A stretch of 64,000 nucleotides of DNA. It comes from Pseudoxanthomonas sp. (GTDB lineage: Bacteria; Pseudomonadota; Gammaproteobacteria; Xanthomonadales; Xanthomonadaceae). The notes below the pieces were generated by a model. That model searched no databases and was not told where the DNA came from. It saw only the letters and a list, made by a program, of their open reading frames with translations. The DNA is taken from contig NZ_DASYGY010000007.1 in NCBI RefSeq assembly GCF_035999195.1, positions 124,001 to 188,000 of the forward strand, read 5' to 3'. Each line of letters begins with the position of its first letter. Positions within the stretch are counted from its first letter, which is position 1. This document shows positions 6,423 through 14,722 of the stretch, piece after piece. A program made the translations under genes and the position numbers.

Positions 6423-7436
6423 TCAACCGCCGATAAGATACATCTCGACACGCCGCCGGTCCCGTACTTCCGGGCTGCCGCGCAGTTCGCTGTAGCGGTC
6501 GCCGCGCGCGCGCCACAGGTCCGCCACGTGCGCGGCCAGCGCTTCTTCGCCCTGCGCGACCACCGCGCGCAGATCGCTGCCGTCCGCCGCGAACAGGCAG
6601 GTGAACAGACGCCCGTCCGCGGAAACGCGCGCGCGATGGCAGTCGCCGCAGAACGGCGTGCTCACCGAGCTGACGAAGCCGACTTCGCCGCCGCCATCGT
6701 CGAACCCGTACCTCTCCGCCACCTCGCCCCGGTACTCGGCCTGCCGCGGATGCAGCGGCCAGCGCGCGCCAATGCGGTCGCGCAGCACCGAGGACGGCAC
6801 CATCCGGTCGTGGCGCCAGTCGTTGCTGCCGCCCACGTCCATGAACTCGATGAAACGCACCACATGGCCGGTGCCGCGGAAACGTTCGACCAGCGGCAGC
6901 ACCTGATCCTCGTTGACGCCGCGCTGCACGACGGCATTGATCTTCACGTGCGCGAAGCCGGCCGCCACGGCGGCGTCGATGCCGGCCAGCACGTCCTCCA
7001 CCCGGCCGCGTCCGCCCGACATCGCGGCGAACACCGTGGGATCCAGCGCATCCAGGCTCACCGTGATGCGTCGCAGGCCGGCCTTGTGCAGCGCCTGCGC
7101 CTGCGGCGCGAGCAGCATGCCGTTGGTGGTCAGGGCGATGTCCTCCAGCCCGGCAATCGCCGACAGGCGACGGACCAGGTCGGGCAACCGCTTGCGCAGC
7201 AGGGGTTCGCCGCCGGTCAGGCGCAGCTTGCGCGTGCCCAGCCGTACAAACGCACGGACCAGCGTATCGATCTCGTCGAACGACAGTCGCTGCGACGCGT
7301 CGGTGCCGTAGTCCTCCGGCACGCGGTCGGCCGGCATGCAGTACCCGCAACGGAAGTTGCAGGCATCGATCACCGACAGGCGAAGGTCGTGCAGTGGGCG
7401 TCCCAGCCGGTCGCGTGGCAAGGCGGCGTCGTTCAC
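6423..7436 (-). CDS. moaA: GTP 3',8-cyclase MoaA (radical SAM)
   Basis: A 337-residue radical-SAM enzyme that starts molybdenum cofactor synthesis by cyclising GTP. Cys26, Cys30 and Cys33 (CNFRCGYC) hold the SAM [4Fe-4S] cluster. LRLTGGEPLLRK and LTTNG are standard radical-SAM elements, and TPFCGDCHRARVS with a further Cys at about 281 forms the second, substrate-binding cluster. The C terminus ends in the essential Gly-Gly. GTG at 7436 is the chosen start, because it overlaps the upstream stop (GTGA) and gives the family N terminus. Expected localisation is cytosolic. Confidence 0.95.
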   Translation of the reverse strand: MNDAALPRDRLGRPLHDLRLSVIDACNFRCGYCMPADRVPEDYGTDASQRLSFDEIDTLVRAFVRLGTRKLRLTGGEPLLRKRLPDLVRRLSAIAGLEDIALTTNGMLLAPQAQALHKAGLRRITVSLDALDPTVFAAMSGGRGRVEDVLAGIDAAVAAGFAHVKINAVVQRGVNEDQVLPLVERFRGTGHVVRFIEFMDVGGSNDWRHDRMVPSSVLRDRIGARWPLHPRQAEYRGEVAERYGFDDGGGEVGFVSSVSTPFCGDCHRARVSADGRLFTCLFAADGSDLRAVVAQGEEALAAHVADLWRARGDRYSELRGSPEVRDRRRVEMYLIGG

Positions 7437-8185
7437 GGCAGCGTCGTCGGCAGCGGGTCCGCCAGCGCCAGGCCATCGCCTGCCGCGGCGACGCGATACC
7501 CGCGCGCGCGCAGCGCTTCGGCATCGTCCACGCTGGCGTAGTGGTACAGCACGCAGCGCGCGAGCAGGGCCGCCGGATATTCGCGCTCCAGGTCGTCGAT
7601 GCCGCTGTGCGACGGATTGCCGTGCAGCGCGCAGTCGTGCGCGATCACCTCGCCGGCATCGGCATGGCGCGCGAGCATTTCGGGAATCGGCCGGGTGTCT
7701 CCGGTCCACACCACGCTGCCGCGCAGGCGCAGGCCGAAGGCCGTATCGGGCCAATGGTGCCGCACCGGAAACACCTCCAGCCGCTGCCCGTCATGCCAGA
7801 ACGCATCGTCGACCGGAATCAGCTGGAACGCATCCCAGAAATTCGCGCCGCCTTCGGCCAGCACGTTCGGATAGCTGGCGATGCGCTGGTGCAGCACCGG
7901 CACCAGCGGCGCCGGCACGTACAGGCGCACCTGGCCGCGTCGCACCGCGTCGAAATAGCTGGCCACGAACAGCCGTTCCATGCCGGCCACATGGTCCAGG
8001 TGCACGTGGGTGATGAAGAGCGCATCGGGCATGCCGCCGTAGCGGGCCTGGTAGGCGGTGAGTCCTTCTCCGCCGCAGTCGATGGTCAGCCAGGGCGCGC
8101 CGTCGCGCTCCATCGTCGCCATTGCCGAGCCCAGTTCGACGGCGCCGGCATTGCCCACGCCCAGGAAGCGCAGCGTCCAGCCCAC
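7433..8185 (-). CDS. MBL-fold metallo-hydrolase (RNase Z-like)
   Basis: A 250-residue metallo-beta-lactamase-fold protein. The metal motif THVHLDHVAG (about residues 59-68) is intact, and later ligands are likely His in VRHHWPDT, Asp in VVWTGDTRP and His in VIAHDCAL. The overall pattern resembles RNase Z/ElaC and PhnP-type phosphodiesterases more than beta-lactamases, but the substrate is unknown. It lies 1 bp after kdkA and overlaps moaA by 4 bp, so it is part of the operon. There is no signal peptide and it should be cytosolic. Confidence 0.85.
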   Translation of the reverse strand: MGWTLRFLGVGNAGAVELGSAMATMERDGAPWLTIDCGGEGLTAYQARYGGMPDALFITHVHLDHVAGMERLFVASYFDAVRRGQVRLYVPAPLVPVLHQRIASYPNVLAEGGANFWDAFQLIPVDDAFWHDGQRLEVFPVRHHWPDTAFGLRLRGSVVWTGDTRPIPEMLARHADAGEVIAHDCALHGNPSHSGIDDLEREYPAALLARCVLYHYASVDDAEALRARGYRVAAAGDGLALADPLPTTLP

Positions 8186-8186
8186 G

Positions 8187-8936
8187 TCAGTAGCCCCGCG
8201 ACCAGGCGTGGTCGTAAGCGCGCCGCAGATGGGCGAAGTCGTGGCCGACCGCTTCCACGCTGCGCTTGCCGCGCAACTTGAGCAGGGAGCGCCGCAGCCG
8301 CGCGAGGTTCTGCTCGCGCCAGGCGGTGGCGGGAATGCGCAGCCGGCCCCGGTCGAAGTCGATCAGCCAGCCGTGACCGCTGGCGTCGAACAGGATGTTC
8401 TGCGCGTTGAGGTCGGCATGGTCCAGCCCGGCACGGTGGAAGCGCGCCACCAGTCGCCCGGTGCTTTCCCACGGCGCCCGCGCCTCCGCGTGGCGGGCGA
8501 TGTCGGCCAGCGTCCGCACCTCCGTCAGCCGCTCCAGCAGGATGGCCGCACGGTAGAACATGCCGTCGCGCACGTAGCTGGCCGCCACCGGGCGCGGCAC
8601 CGGCAGGCCGCGCGCCAGCAATGCACGCGTCAACCGGAATTCGGCGAAGCTGCGTGTGCGGTCCGGCCCGTGCCACAGGTAGCGGTCCTGGCTGAAACGC
8701 GCCGCCAGGCCGCCGCGCCGGTAGTGGCGCAACACGCACTGGCTGGACGGCGCGTCGATGAACCAGGCACTGCCACGCCCGCCGCTGTCGACCGGCCGCG
8801 CGCGATCGCCCCACTTTTCCGGCACGAACCAGTCCGGGTCCGCTTGCCGCAGGTGTTTGCGGTCGAACAGAATCGCACCGTATCCGCGGCCTTCGCGGAA
8901 CGGCGTCAGGGATTCCGAAGCGTCAAAACCGACCAT
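8187..8936 (-). CDS. kdkA: 3-deoxy-D-manno-octulosonic acid (Kdo) kinase
   Basis: A 249-residue KdkA/Rfa-type kinase that phosphorylates Kdo-lipid IVA at the 4-position of Kdo in the LPS core. It has a eukaryotic-like kinase fold: Arg/His-rich N-lobe (CVLRHYRRGG), the catalytic loop HRAGLDHADLNAQNILFD (Asp-x-x-x-x-Asn) and the metal-binding Asp in LIDFDRGR. Xanthomonads, like Haemophilus, use a single Kdo that must be phosphorylated. The gene is the first of the minus-strand operon that continues into molybdopterin synthesis, and it is divergent from the glycosyltransferase at 8956 with only 19 bp between starts. Confidence 0.9.
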   Translation of the reverse strand: MVGFDASESLTPFREGRGYGAILFDRKHLRQADPDWFVPEKWGDRARPVDSGGRGSAWFIDAPSSQCVLRHYRRGGLAARFSQDRYLWHGPDRTRSFAEFRLTRALLARGLPVPRPVAASYVRDGMFYRAAILLERLTEVRTLADIARHAEARAPWESTGRLVARFHRAGLDHADLNAQNILFDASGHGWLIDFDRGRLRIPATAWREQNLARLRRSLLKLRGKRSVEAVGHDFAHLRRAYDHAWSRGY

Positions 8937-8955
8937 CCAGCGAGTCTAACAACAC

Positions 8956-10002
8956 TTGTCCTCGATTCCCCACTCACTGTGCCTGCTGCGCCTGTCCGCC
9001 CTCGGCGACGTGACCCATGTCGTGCCGCTGGTGCGCACCCTGCAGCGGCACTGGCCGCAGCTGCCGCTGCACTGGGTGATCGACAAGGGCGGCTTCAGGC
9101 TGCTCGACGGGCTGGAAGGCGTGACCTTCCACACCTACGACAAGCAGACCGGCTTGGCCGGCATGCGGGCGCTGCGCCGCGAACTGCCCGGACGTTTCGA
9201 TGCGCTGCTGCAGATGCAGGTGGCCCTGCGCGCCAACCTGCTGTCGGCGTTCATCCCCGCCCGCCGCCGGATCGGTTACGACCGCAGCCGCTCGAAGGAC
9301 CTGCACGGGCTGGTCGTCAACGAGCGCATTCCCGATCGTCCCGGTATCCATGTGCTGGACGCGATCGGCAGCTTCTGCGAACCGCTGGGGCTGAAGCAGA
9401 CCGAGGTGGTGTGGAACCTGCCGGTGCCCACGGAGGCGCATGCCTGGGCCGCCGCGCAATGGCCTGCCGACGGGACGCGGACCCTGGTGATCTCCCCGTG
9501 TTCCAGCCACGTGCGCCGCAACTGGTTCGCCGACCGCTACGCCGCCGTCGCCGACCACGCTGCCGCCCAGGGCTGGCGGGTGGTGCTGTGCGGCGGCCGC
9601 AGCGAACTGGAGCGGCAGACGGCCGATGCCATCCTCGCCGCCATGCAGTCGCCGGCGCTGGACCTGGTGGGCAAGGACACGCTGAAACAGCTGCCGGCCC
9701 TGCTGGCGCGCGCGGATCTGGTGATGACGCCCGACTCCGGCCCCATGCACATCGCCAATGCCATGGGCACCGCCGTGCTTGGCCTGCATGCGGCCAGCAA
9801 CCCGCGCCGCAGCGGCCCGTATTCGAGCATCCGCTATTGCGTGGACCGCTACGACGATGCCGCGCGCCGTTACAAAGGCAGGCCCGCAGCCGAGCTGAAA
9901 TGGGGCACCAAGATCGAACACGACGGCGTGATGGACCTGATCACCGTCGACGATGGCATCGCCGCCTTCGAACGGTTCCGGCAGGACCATCCCGGCGCAT
10001 GA
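8956..10002 (+). CDS. GT9 glycosyltransferase, heptosyltransferase type
   Basis: A 348-residue protein of glycosyltransferase family 9, which transfers heptose from ADP-heptose in LPS core assembly. Family signs are LLRLSALGDVTHVVPLVRTL at the N terminus, ISPCSSHVRRNW in the middle and the nucleotide-sugar-binding stretch ARADLVMTPDSGPMHIA near residues 254-271. TTG at 8956 is the only start that keeps the conserved N terminus. With 19 bp to the divergent kdkA, the promoters must overlap the coding starts. It overlaps the next gene by 4 bp. Its neighbour kdkA supports a role in inner-core LPS; the exact acceptor is not shown. Confidence 0.88.
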   Translation: MSSIPHSLCLLRLSALGDVTHVVPLVRTLQRHWPQLPLHWVIDKGGFRLLDGLEGVTFHTYDKQTGLAGMRALRRELPGRFDALLQMQVALRANLLSAFIPARRRIGYDRSRSKDLHGLVVNERIPDRPGIHVLDAIGSFCEPLGLKQTEVVWNLPVPTEAHAWAAAQWPADGTRTLVISPCSSHVRRNWFADRYAAVADHAAAQGWRVVLCGGRSELERQTADAILAAMQSPALDLVGKDTLKQLPALLARADLVMTPDSGPMHIANAMGTAVLGLHAASNPRRSGPYSSIRYCVDRYDDAARRYKGRPAAELKWGTKIEHDGVMDLITVDDGIAAFERFRQDHPGA

Positions 10003-13001
10003 GGCCGCGCGCCGGCACCCTGATGCTGTGGCTGTTCCTGGCATCGGGCTTCGCCGGCCTGCTCTACCAGTCGCTGTGGTCGCATTACCTGGGCCTGGTG
10101 GTGGGCCACGCGGCCTACGCACAGAGCCTGGTGCTGGCGATCTTCATGGGCGGCATGGCGCTGGGCGCGTGGGCGGCAGGACGCGCCATGCCGCGCTGGA
10201 GCCGGCTGCTTCGCCTGTATGCGGTGGCGGAAGCGCTCATCGGCGTCTACGGCCTGGCCTTCCATCCGCTGTTCGACGGCTACCTGCACGTATCGCAGGC
10301 GATGGTGCTGCCGTGGCTGGGCGCCCGTGCCGCCGCGCAGGCCTATCCCTGGGTCACGGCCGCACTGATGCTGATGCCGGCCTGCGTGATGCTCGGCGCG
10401 ACCTTCCCGCTGCTCAGCGCGGGTTATCTGCGCACGATTCCCGGACCGCCGGCCCGCGCGCTGGGCGGACTGTATTTCAGCAACAGCCTGGGCGCTGCGC
10501 TGGGCGCGCTGGCGGCGACGTTCCTGCTGCTGCCGGCCTGGGGCCTGCCCGGCACGCTGACGCTCGCCGGCACGATCAACCTGCTGGTGGCAGCCGGCGC
10601 ATGGTGGCTGTCGCGGCGGCTGGACGCGTCGGCGCGTGCGGCCGCTCCCACACCACCCTCCGAGTCCGCCCCCGCTTCAGCCCGTCCGGCACCGCCGCGC
10701 CGCCCCCTGGCCGGGATGCTGACCGCGATCGCCCTGCTCTCGGGCGCCTGCTCGTTCGTCTACGAGATCGGCTGGATACGTCTGTTGAACCAGGCGCTGG
10801 GCACGACGCTGCATGCGTTCGAGCTGATGCTCGCCGCGTTCCTGCTGGGGCTGGCCTTCGGTGGTGCCTGGGTCTACCGGCGCGCCGCACGCCTGGGCGA
10901 TCCGCTGCGGATCGCGGCGATGGCGCAGATCGCCATGGGCGTGGCGGCGCTGCTGTCGCTGGTGGCCTTCGCGCAGTCGTTCCGCTGGGTGGGCGCGCTG
11001 ATGGACGCGTTGGCCCGCAACGACGGTGGCTACGGTCTGTTCATGCTCGGCAGCGCCGGCATCGCCCTGCTGGTCATGCTGCCCGCGACTTTCTTCGCCG
11101 GCATGACGCTGCCGCTGTTCACCCTGGCATGGCTGCGCGCAGGCGGTGGCGAAGCCGGCATCGGCCGGCTGTACGCGGCCAACACCGTCGGCGCGATCCT
11201 GGGCGTGGCGCTCATGCTGCACGCCTTGATCCCGCTGCTCGGCGTACGCGCCGGCATGATCCTCGCCGCCGCCGGCGACATCACCCTGGGCTTCTGGCTG
11301 CTGGCGCGCAGCGAGCGGGAGGTATCGCCACGCGGGGTCGCCACCGCGATCGCCGCGCCCCTGCTGGCGGTGGTGTTGTGCGTCACGGTGGGACCACCGG
11401 ACCCGCGGGAACAGGCCGGCGGCGTATTCCGGACCGGCGCCGCGCGGCTGGACGACGGCAGCCGGGTGGTCTTCCTCCGCGACGGCAAGACCGCCACCGT
11501 CAGTGTCGTCGCCTCGGACCACCACGGGTCGGCCGCCCTCGCCACCAACGGCAAGTCCGATGCCGCGATGGCGCTGGACATCGCGCTGCCGCCCACCGGC
11601 GACGAACTGACCATGGTGGCGCTGGGCGCATTGCCGCTGGCCGCGCATCCCGCCCCGCGCCGCATCGGCGTGATCGGGTGGGGTTCGGGTCTCTCGACGC
11701 ATACGCTGCTCGGCAGTCCGGCGGTGGAGCGCGTGGACACGGTGGAGATCGAACCGGCCATCCATGAAGGCGCACGCCGCTTCGGCGCCCGCGTGGCGCG
11801 CGCGTACGACGATCCGCGCTCGCACGTGCACTTCGACGATGCGCGCCGCTTCTTCGCCCGCCAGGGCGAGCGCTACGACGTCATCGTGTCCGAGCCCTCC
11901 AATCCCTGGGTCAGCGGCGTCGCCAACCTGTTCTCGCGGGAGTTCTACGCGTTCCTGCGCGGACGCCTGGCCGACGACGGCGTGCTGGTGCAGTGGATGC
12001 AGACCTACGAGATCGACGATGCGCTGCTCGCCAGCATGCTGGCCGCCCTGCTGTCGGAGTTCCCGCAGGTGGACCTGTACCTCTCGCACGATGTCGACCT
12101 GATCGTCGTGGCCCACGCCGGCCGGCGGCATCGCGCCGATGCCGCACGCTGGGACACGCCCGCCCTGCACCGGGAACTCGCCCGCACCGGCCTGGGGGAC
12201 GACGCCTCGCTGGCGATGCGGCATATCGGCGACGAGCGCGTGGCAGGACTGTTCGTGCGCGCAATGCGCGCTCCCGCGCACAGCGACTACACCCAGCACG
12301 TGGCGCTGCGCGCACCGGCGACGCGTTACCGCCGCGACTATTCGCAGACGCTGCAGCATCTGGTCGACAACGGTCTGCCGGTGCTCGACCTGCTGGCAGG
12401 ACGGCAGCCGGTCGCGGCCGATGCCGTGGTCAAGGCCTTGCCCGAGCACCGCTTCACCCTCGGGCACCGTCACGCGGTGATGGCCGCCGCGTTGATGCGC
12501 GGTTCGACGGTCGACCCCGTGGAGCGCGCCACACTGCCACGCGGCCTGGCCATGTCCATCGAAACCCTGCGCGGCCTGTCGCCCTTCGCCCACGAAGACC
12601 CCGCGCTGTGGATGGACGCCGCCGCCGACGTGGCCGAAGCCACGCTCGGCGTGCTTCCGGCCGACGACCTGCAGGGGGTGTGGGTCGACCCCGCCTGGGC
12701 GAGGGACGCGGACGGTGTGCCCGCCATCGCCGAGGTGCTGGCGATGTACGCCGACACCGCGCGCCGGGATCCGCCCGCCATGGCGGCCACGGCGAAGACG
12801 GTGCTGTCGTCACCGCATCCGGTCAGTGCGCGGATACGCGAACAGGCCCTGGTGATCGCCCAGCTGTCGGCGCTGGCGCAGGGCGATGGCGCCGCCGTCG
12901 AGCCGCTGCACCAGGTCCATGGCGACCGCGTCGCGCGCGCCGAGCGCTATCGCATGGTGCGCTACCTGCTGCGCATTCAGGGGGCGTCCGCGGTCCGGTA
13001 G
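9999..13001 (+). CDS. Membrane protein fused to spermidine-synthase-like domain
   Basis: A 1000-residue fusion. Residues 1-500 hold about a dozen hydrophobic helices in two halves, each opening with a similar motif (SGFAGLLYQSLW near 17, SGACSFVYEIGW near 246), split by a Pro/Ala-rich linker near residue 220. A Rossmann domain follows (about 553-650; VIGWGSGLSTHTLL, VEIEPAIHEGARR, VSEPSNPWVSGVANLF), like fused spermidine synthases. The Asp-bearing GGGDGG loop and the catalytic Asp of true aminopropyltransferases are absent, so polyamine synthesis is doubtful. The last 300 residues look helical and repeat-like. The start overlaps the glycosyltransferase stop by 4 bp, and the end overlaps the convergent gene by 25 bp. 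Confidence 0.85.
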   Translation: MRPRAGTLMLWLFLASGFAGLLYQSLWSHYLGLVVGHAAYAQSLVLAIFMGGMALGAWAAGRAMPRWSRLLRLYAVAEALIGVYGLAFHPLFDGYLHVSQAMVLPWLGARAAAQAYPWVTAALMLMPACVMLGATFPLLSAGYLRTIPGPPARALGGLYFSNSLGAALGALAATFLLLPAWGLPGTLTLAGTINLLVAAGAWWLSRRLDASARAAAPTPPSESAPASARPAPPRRPLAGMLTAIALLSGACSFVYEIGWIRLLNQALGTTLHAFELMLAAFLLGLAFGGAWVYRRAARLGDPLRIAAMAQIAMGVAALLSLVAFAQSFRWVGALMDALARNDGGYGLFMLGSAGIALLVMLPATFFAGMTLPLFTLAWLRAGGGEAGIGRLYAANTVGAILGVALMLHALIPLLGVRAGMILAAAGDITLGFWLLARSEREVSPRGVATAIAAPLLAVVLCVTVGPPDPREQAGGVFRTGAARLDDGSRVVFLRDGKTATVSVVASDHHGSAALATNGKSDAAMALDIALPPTGDELTMVALGALPLAAHPAPRRIGVIGWGSGLSTHTLLGSPAVERVDTVEIEPAIHEGARRFGARVARAYDDPRSHVHFDDARRFFARQGERYDVIVSEPSNPWVSGVANLFSREFYAFLRGRLADDGVLVQWMQTYEIDDALLASMLAALLSEFPQVDLYLSHDVDLIVVAHAGRRHRADAARWDTPALHRELARTGLGDDASLAMRHIGDERVAGLFVRAMRAPAHSDYTQHVALRAPATRYRRDYSQTLQHLVDNGLPVLDLLAGRQPVAADAVVKALPEHRFTLGHRHAVMAAALMRGSTVDPVERATLPRGLAMSIETLRGLSPFAHEDPALWMDAAADVAEATLGVLPADDLQGVWVDPAWARDADGVPAIAEVLAMYADTARRDPPAMAATAKTVLSSPHPVSARIREQALVIAQLSALAQGDGAAVEPLHQVHGDRVARAERYRMVRYLLRIQGASAVR

Positions 13002-13384
13002 TCCTGGTAGGACTTCTCTTCCACGTAGGCCGAACCCAACGCCAGGTTGATCGCCTTCTTGATGCGGGCGCGCTCGTCGTTCTCGATGTAGACGCTGCGG
13101 GCCAGGCGGACGAAGTCCTCGTCGAACGCCTGCGCCTTCTCCTTCAGCCGTACGTCGTCCTCGATGGCCCACAGGCGCTCGTTGACGGCCTTCAGCTGGG
13201 CCCGCAGCGCGACGATGTCGTGGCCGGCCACCGGATGCGCCATCCAGGTCTTCTCCAGCGCGGACAATTCGTCGCGCACGTGCGCGAGTTTGGCCGGATC
13301 GGTCATCCGCTCGGACTTGATCTGCAGGATGGCGATCTTGTCCAGCAGCTCACCGAAGGACACGGGTACGAGGATCTCGGACAT
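12977..13384 (-). CDS. DUF6165-type helical protein
   Basis: A 135-residue, highly charged, all-helical protein starting MSEILVPVSFGELLDKIAIL. It matches my memory of a conserved family (DUF6165) found near LPS and polysaccharide genes in proteobacteria. It has no signal peptide, membrane segment or catalytic motif. The pattern of Lys/Glu-rich heptads (residues 20-110) suggests a helical bundle. ATG 13384 is preferred to the upstream in-frame ATG at 13411, because the family starts with MSE-(I/V)-L-V-P. Its 3' end overlaps the convergent fusion gene by 25 bp. Function unknown. Confidence 0.75.
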   Translation of the reverse strand: MSEILVPVSFGELLDKIAILQIKSERMTDPAKLAHVRDELSALEKTWMAHPVAGHDIVALRAQLKAVNERLWAIEDDVRLKEKAQAFDEDFVRLARSVYIENDERARIKKAINLALGSAYVEEKSYQDYRTADAP

Positions 13385-13462
13385 GGGGGGACTCCGGCGA
13401 AAGGGCGCCATTCTAGCGCCGGGGCGATCGCGGCCCTGTTCACTGCGGACGACCGAAAACGC

Positions 13463-13485
13463 AAAAGCCCCCTGTCGGGGGCTTT
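13463..13485 (-). terminator. Terminator of tRNA-Ser
   Basis: Read on the minus strand, AAAGCCCCCGACAGGGGGCTTTT is a strong G+C stem of AGCCCCC/GGGGGCT followed by a T-tract, 9 bases after the tRNA CCA. It is a classic intrinsic terminator. Confidence 0.85.
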
Positions 13486-13493
13486 CATGAAAC

Positions 13494-13584
13494 TGGCGGA
13501 GAGGGAGGGATTCGAACCCTCGATACGCTATTAACGTATGCCTGATTTCGAGTCAGGTACATTCAACCACTCTGCCACCTCTCC
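13494..13584 (-). tRNA. tRNA-Ser (CGA)
   Basis: A 91-nt class II tRNA with encoded CCA. The acceptor stem GGAGAGG pairs with CCTCTCC. The anticodon loop CTCGAAA carries CGA, which reads UCG. The long variable arm (ATACGTTAATAGCGTAT) is typical of tRNA-Ser, and the T-loop GGTTCGAATCC is standard. Its 3' end and flank share 17 bases with the attachment fragment at 3780-3796, but in the opposite orientation, so it is not that island's own partner site. Confidence 0.97.
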
Positions 13585-13800
13585 GGTGGCCCCGGGCTTC
13601 CCCGAGGGCGTGAATGATACGTGGCGGGCCGCATCCGGACAAGCGCGGCGATCCGTGCGGGCCGTCCGGCATCACGTCGCCTGCACCTCGATGAACCCCG
13701 ACAGGCCCTTCCCGCGACCTTTGCCTTGCCCGATGTCCTGTCCGACCGGATCATTGCGTATGACCGGATAGGAAAAAACCGTCCGCACAGACAGGGCACC

Positions 13801-14505
13801 ATGATCGAATTCGGCCACATCTCCCACGTCGGCCTCAGGCGCGAGCTGAACGAAGACACCTACTATGGCGACAGCGAGCTGGGCCTGTGGCTGGTGGCCG
13901 ACGGCATGGGCGGCCACGCCTGCGGCGAAGTGGCCAGTGCGCTGGCGCGCGAGACCATCGTCCGCGAGATCCGCGACGGCACGCCGCTGGCGCAGGCCAT
14001 CCGCATCGCCGACGAGGAGATCATCCGCACTTCGCGCCGCCGCAACGACACCCTGCCGATGGGCACCACCGTGGTCGCGGCGCGTATCCAGGGCAACCGC
14101 TTCGAGGTGGCGTGGGTCGGCGACAGCCGTGCCTATCTCTGGCGCGAGGGGCAACTGGCCCAGCTGAGCCAGGACCACAGCTACGTGCAGGAACTGATCG
14201 CCCAGGGCACCCTGACCAGCGAACAGGCGCGCACCCATCCGCACCGCAATGTCGTGACCCAGGCGCTGGGCGTCACCGATCCGAACCACCTCAACGTGGA
14301 AACGATGACTGGGGAACTGCGTCCCGGCATGCAGCTGCTGCTGTGCAGCGACGGCCTGACCGAGGAAGTGGACGATCCCAGCATCGCCGCCACGCTGAAG
14401 CACGACGACTGCAGCGCGCAGGAATGCGTGGACACGTTGATCGCCGCAGCGCTGGACGGCGGCGGCTCGGACAACGTCACCGCCATCCTGGTGCGTTGCC
14501 ACTGA
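13801..14505 (+). CDS. PP2C-type protein serine/threonine phosphatase
   Basis: A 234-residue protein of the Stp1/PrpC type. The metal-binding motifs of PP2C phosphatases are present: ELNEDTYYG (Asp19), VADGMGGHACGE (Asp35), AWVGDSRAYLWR, LLCSDGLTEE and GGGSDNVTAILV near the end. It should remove phosphate from Ser/Thr residues in the cytosol using two Mn/Mg ions. No kinase or FHA gene is next to it, although such phosphatases often pair with type VI secretion kinases. ATG 13801 is the first start that gives the family N terminus (IEFGHISHVGLRRELNED). It is monocistronic and is followed by a repeat element. Confidence 0.92.
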   Translation: MIEFGHISHVGLRRELNEDTYYGDSELGLWLVADGMGGHACGEVASALARETIVREIRDGTPLAQAIRIADEEIIRTSRRRNDTLPMGTTVVAARIQGNRFEVAWVGDSRAYLWREGQLAQLSQDHSYVQELIAQGTLTSEQARTHPHRNVVTQALGVTDPNHLNVETMTGELRPGMQLLLCSDGLTEEVDDPSIAATLKHDDCSAQECVDTLIAAALDGGGSDNVTAILVRCH

Positions 14506-14556
14506 TCCGCCTCAGCGGCGCGGCATTCCGCCCGTCGCACGGTGGGACGGAATGAA

Positions 14557-14646
14557 GACACGGATCAAAGCGGATCAAATCCAATCAGGCGAAGCAGAAT
14601 CGCGAATGCCCCGTTTTATCTGCCTTGATCCGCTTTGATCCGTGTC
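14557..14646. repeat. 22-bp perfect inverted repeat element
   Basis: Arms 14557-14578 (starting GACACGGATCAAAGCGGATC) and 14625-14646 are exact reverse complements, 22 of 22, with 46 bp between. Each arm contains a smaller direct repeat, GGATCAA. A related partial copy (GATCCGCCTTGGTCGGTGTC, about 14674-14693) follows. This looks like a small mobile-type or MITE-like intergenic element between the phosphatase gene and the dnaQ 3' end. Otherwise 14506-14722 holds no gene. Confidence 0.8.
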
Positions 14647-14722
14647 GTAAACGCTTTTCCACGCTGCTCCGCTGATCCGCCTTGGTCGGTGTCGCGACCG
14701 CTTTTCATCGCATCCGCCGGGA

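Noticed and set aside
8058..13001. A 1647-codon open frame on the plus strand
   Set aside because: Only the part from 9999 is the fusion gene. Upstream it runs antisense to kdkA and the MBL-fold gene and out of frame through the glycosyltransferase gene; long open frames are common at this GC content.
9999..13001. Annotation as true spermidine synthase (speE)
   Set aside because: The essential glycine/aspartate loop and catalytic Asp are missing.
13494..13584. tRNA-Ser (CGA) as the intact partner of the attachment fragment at 3780
   Set aside because: It lies on the opposite strand relative to the fragment, whereas integration gives direct repeats. The 17-base match is shared tRNA-Ser sequence.
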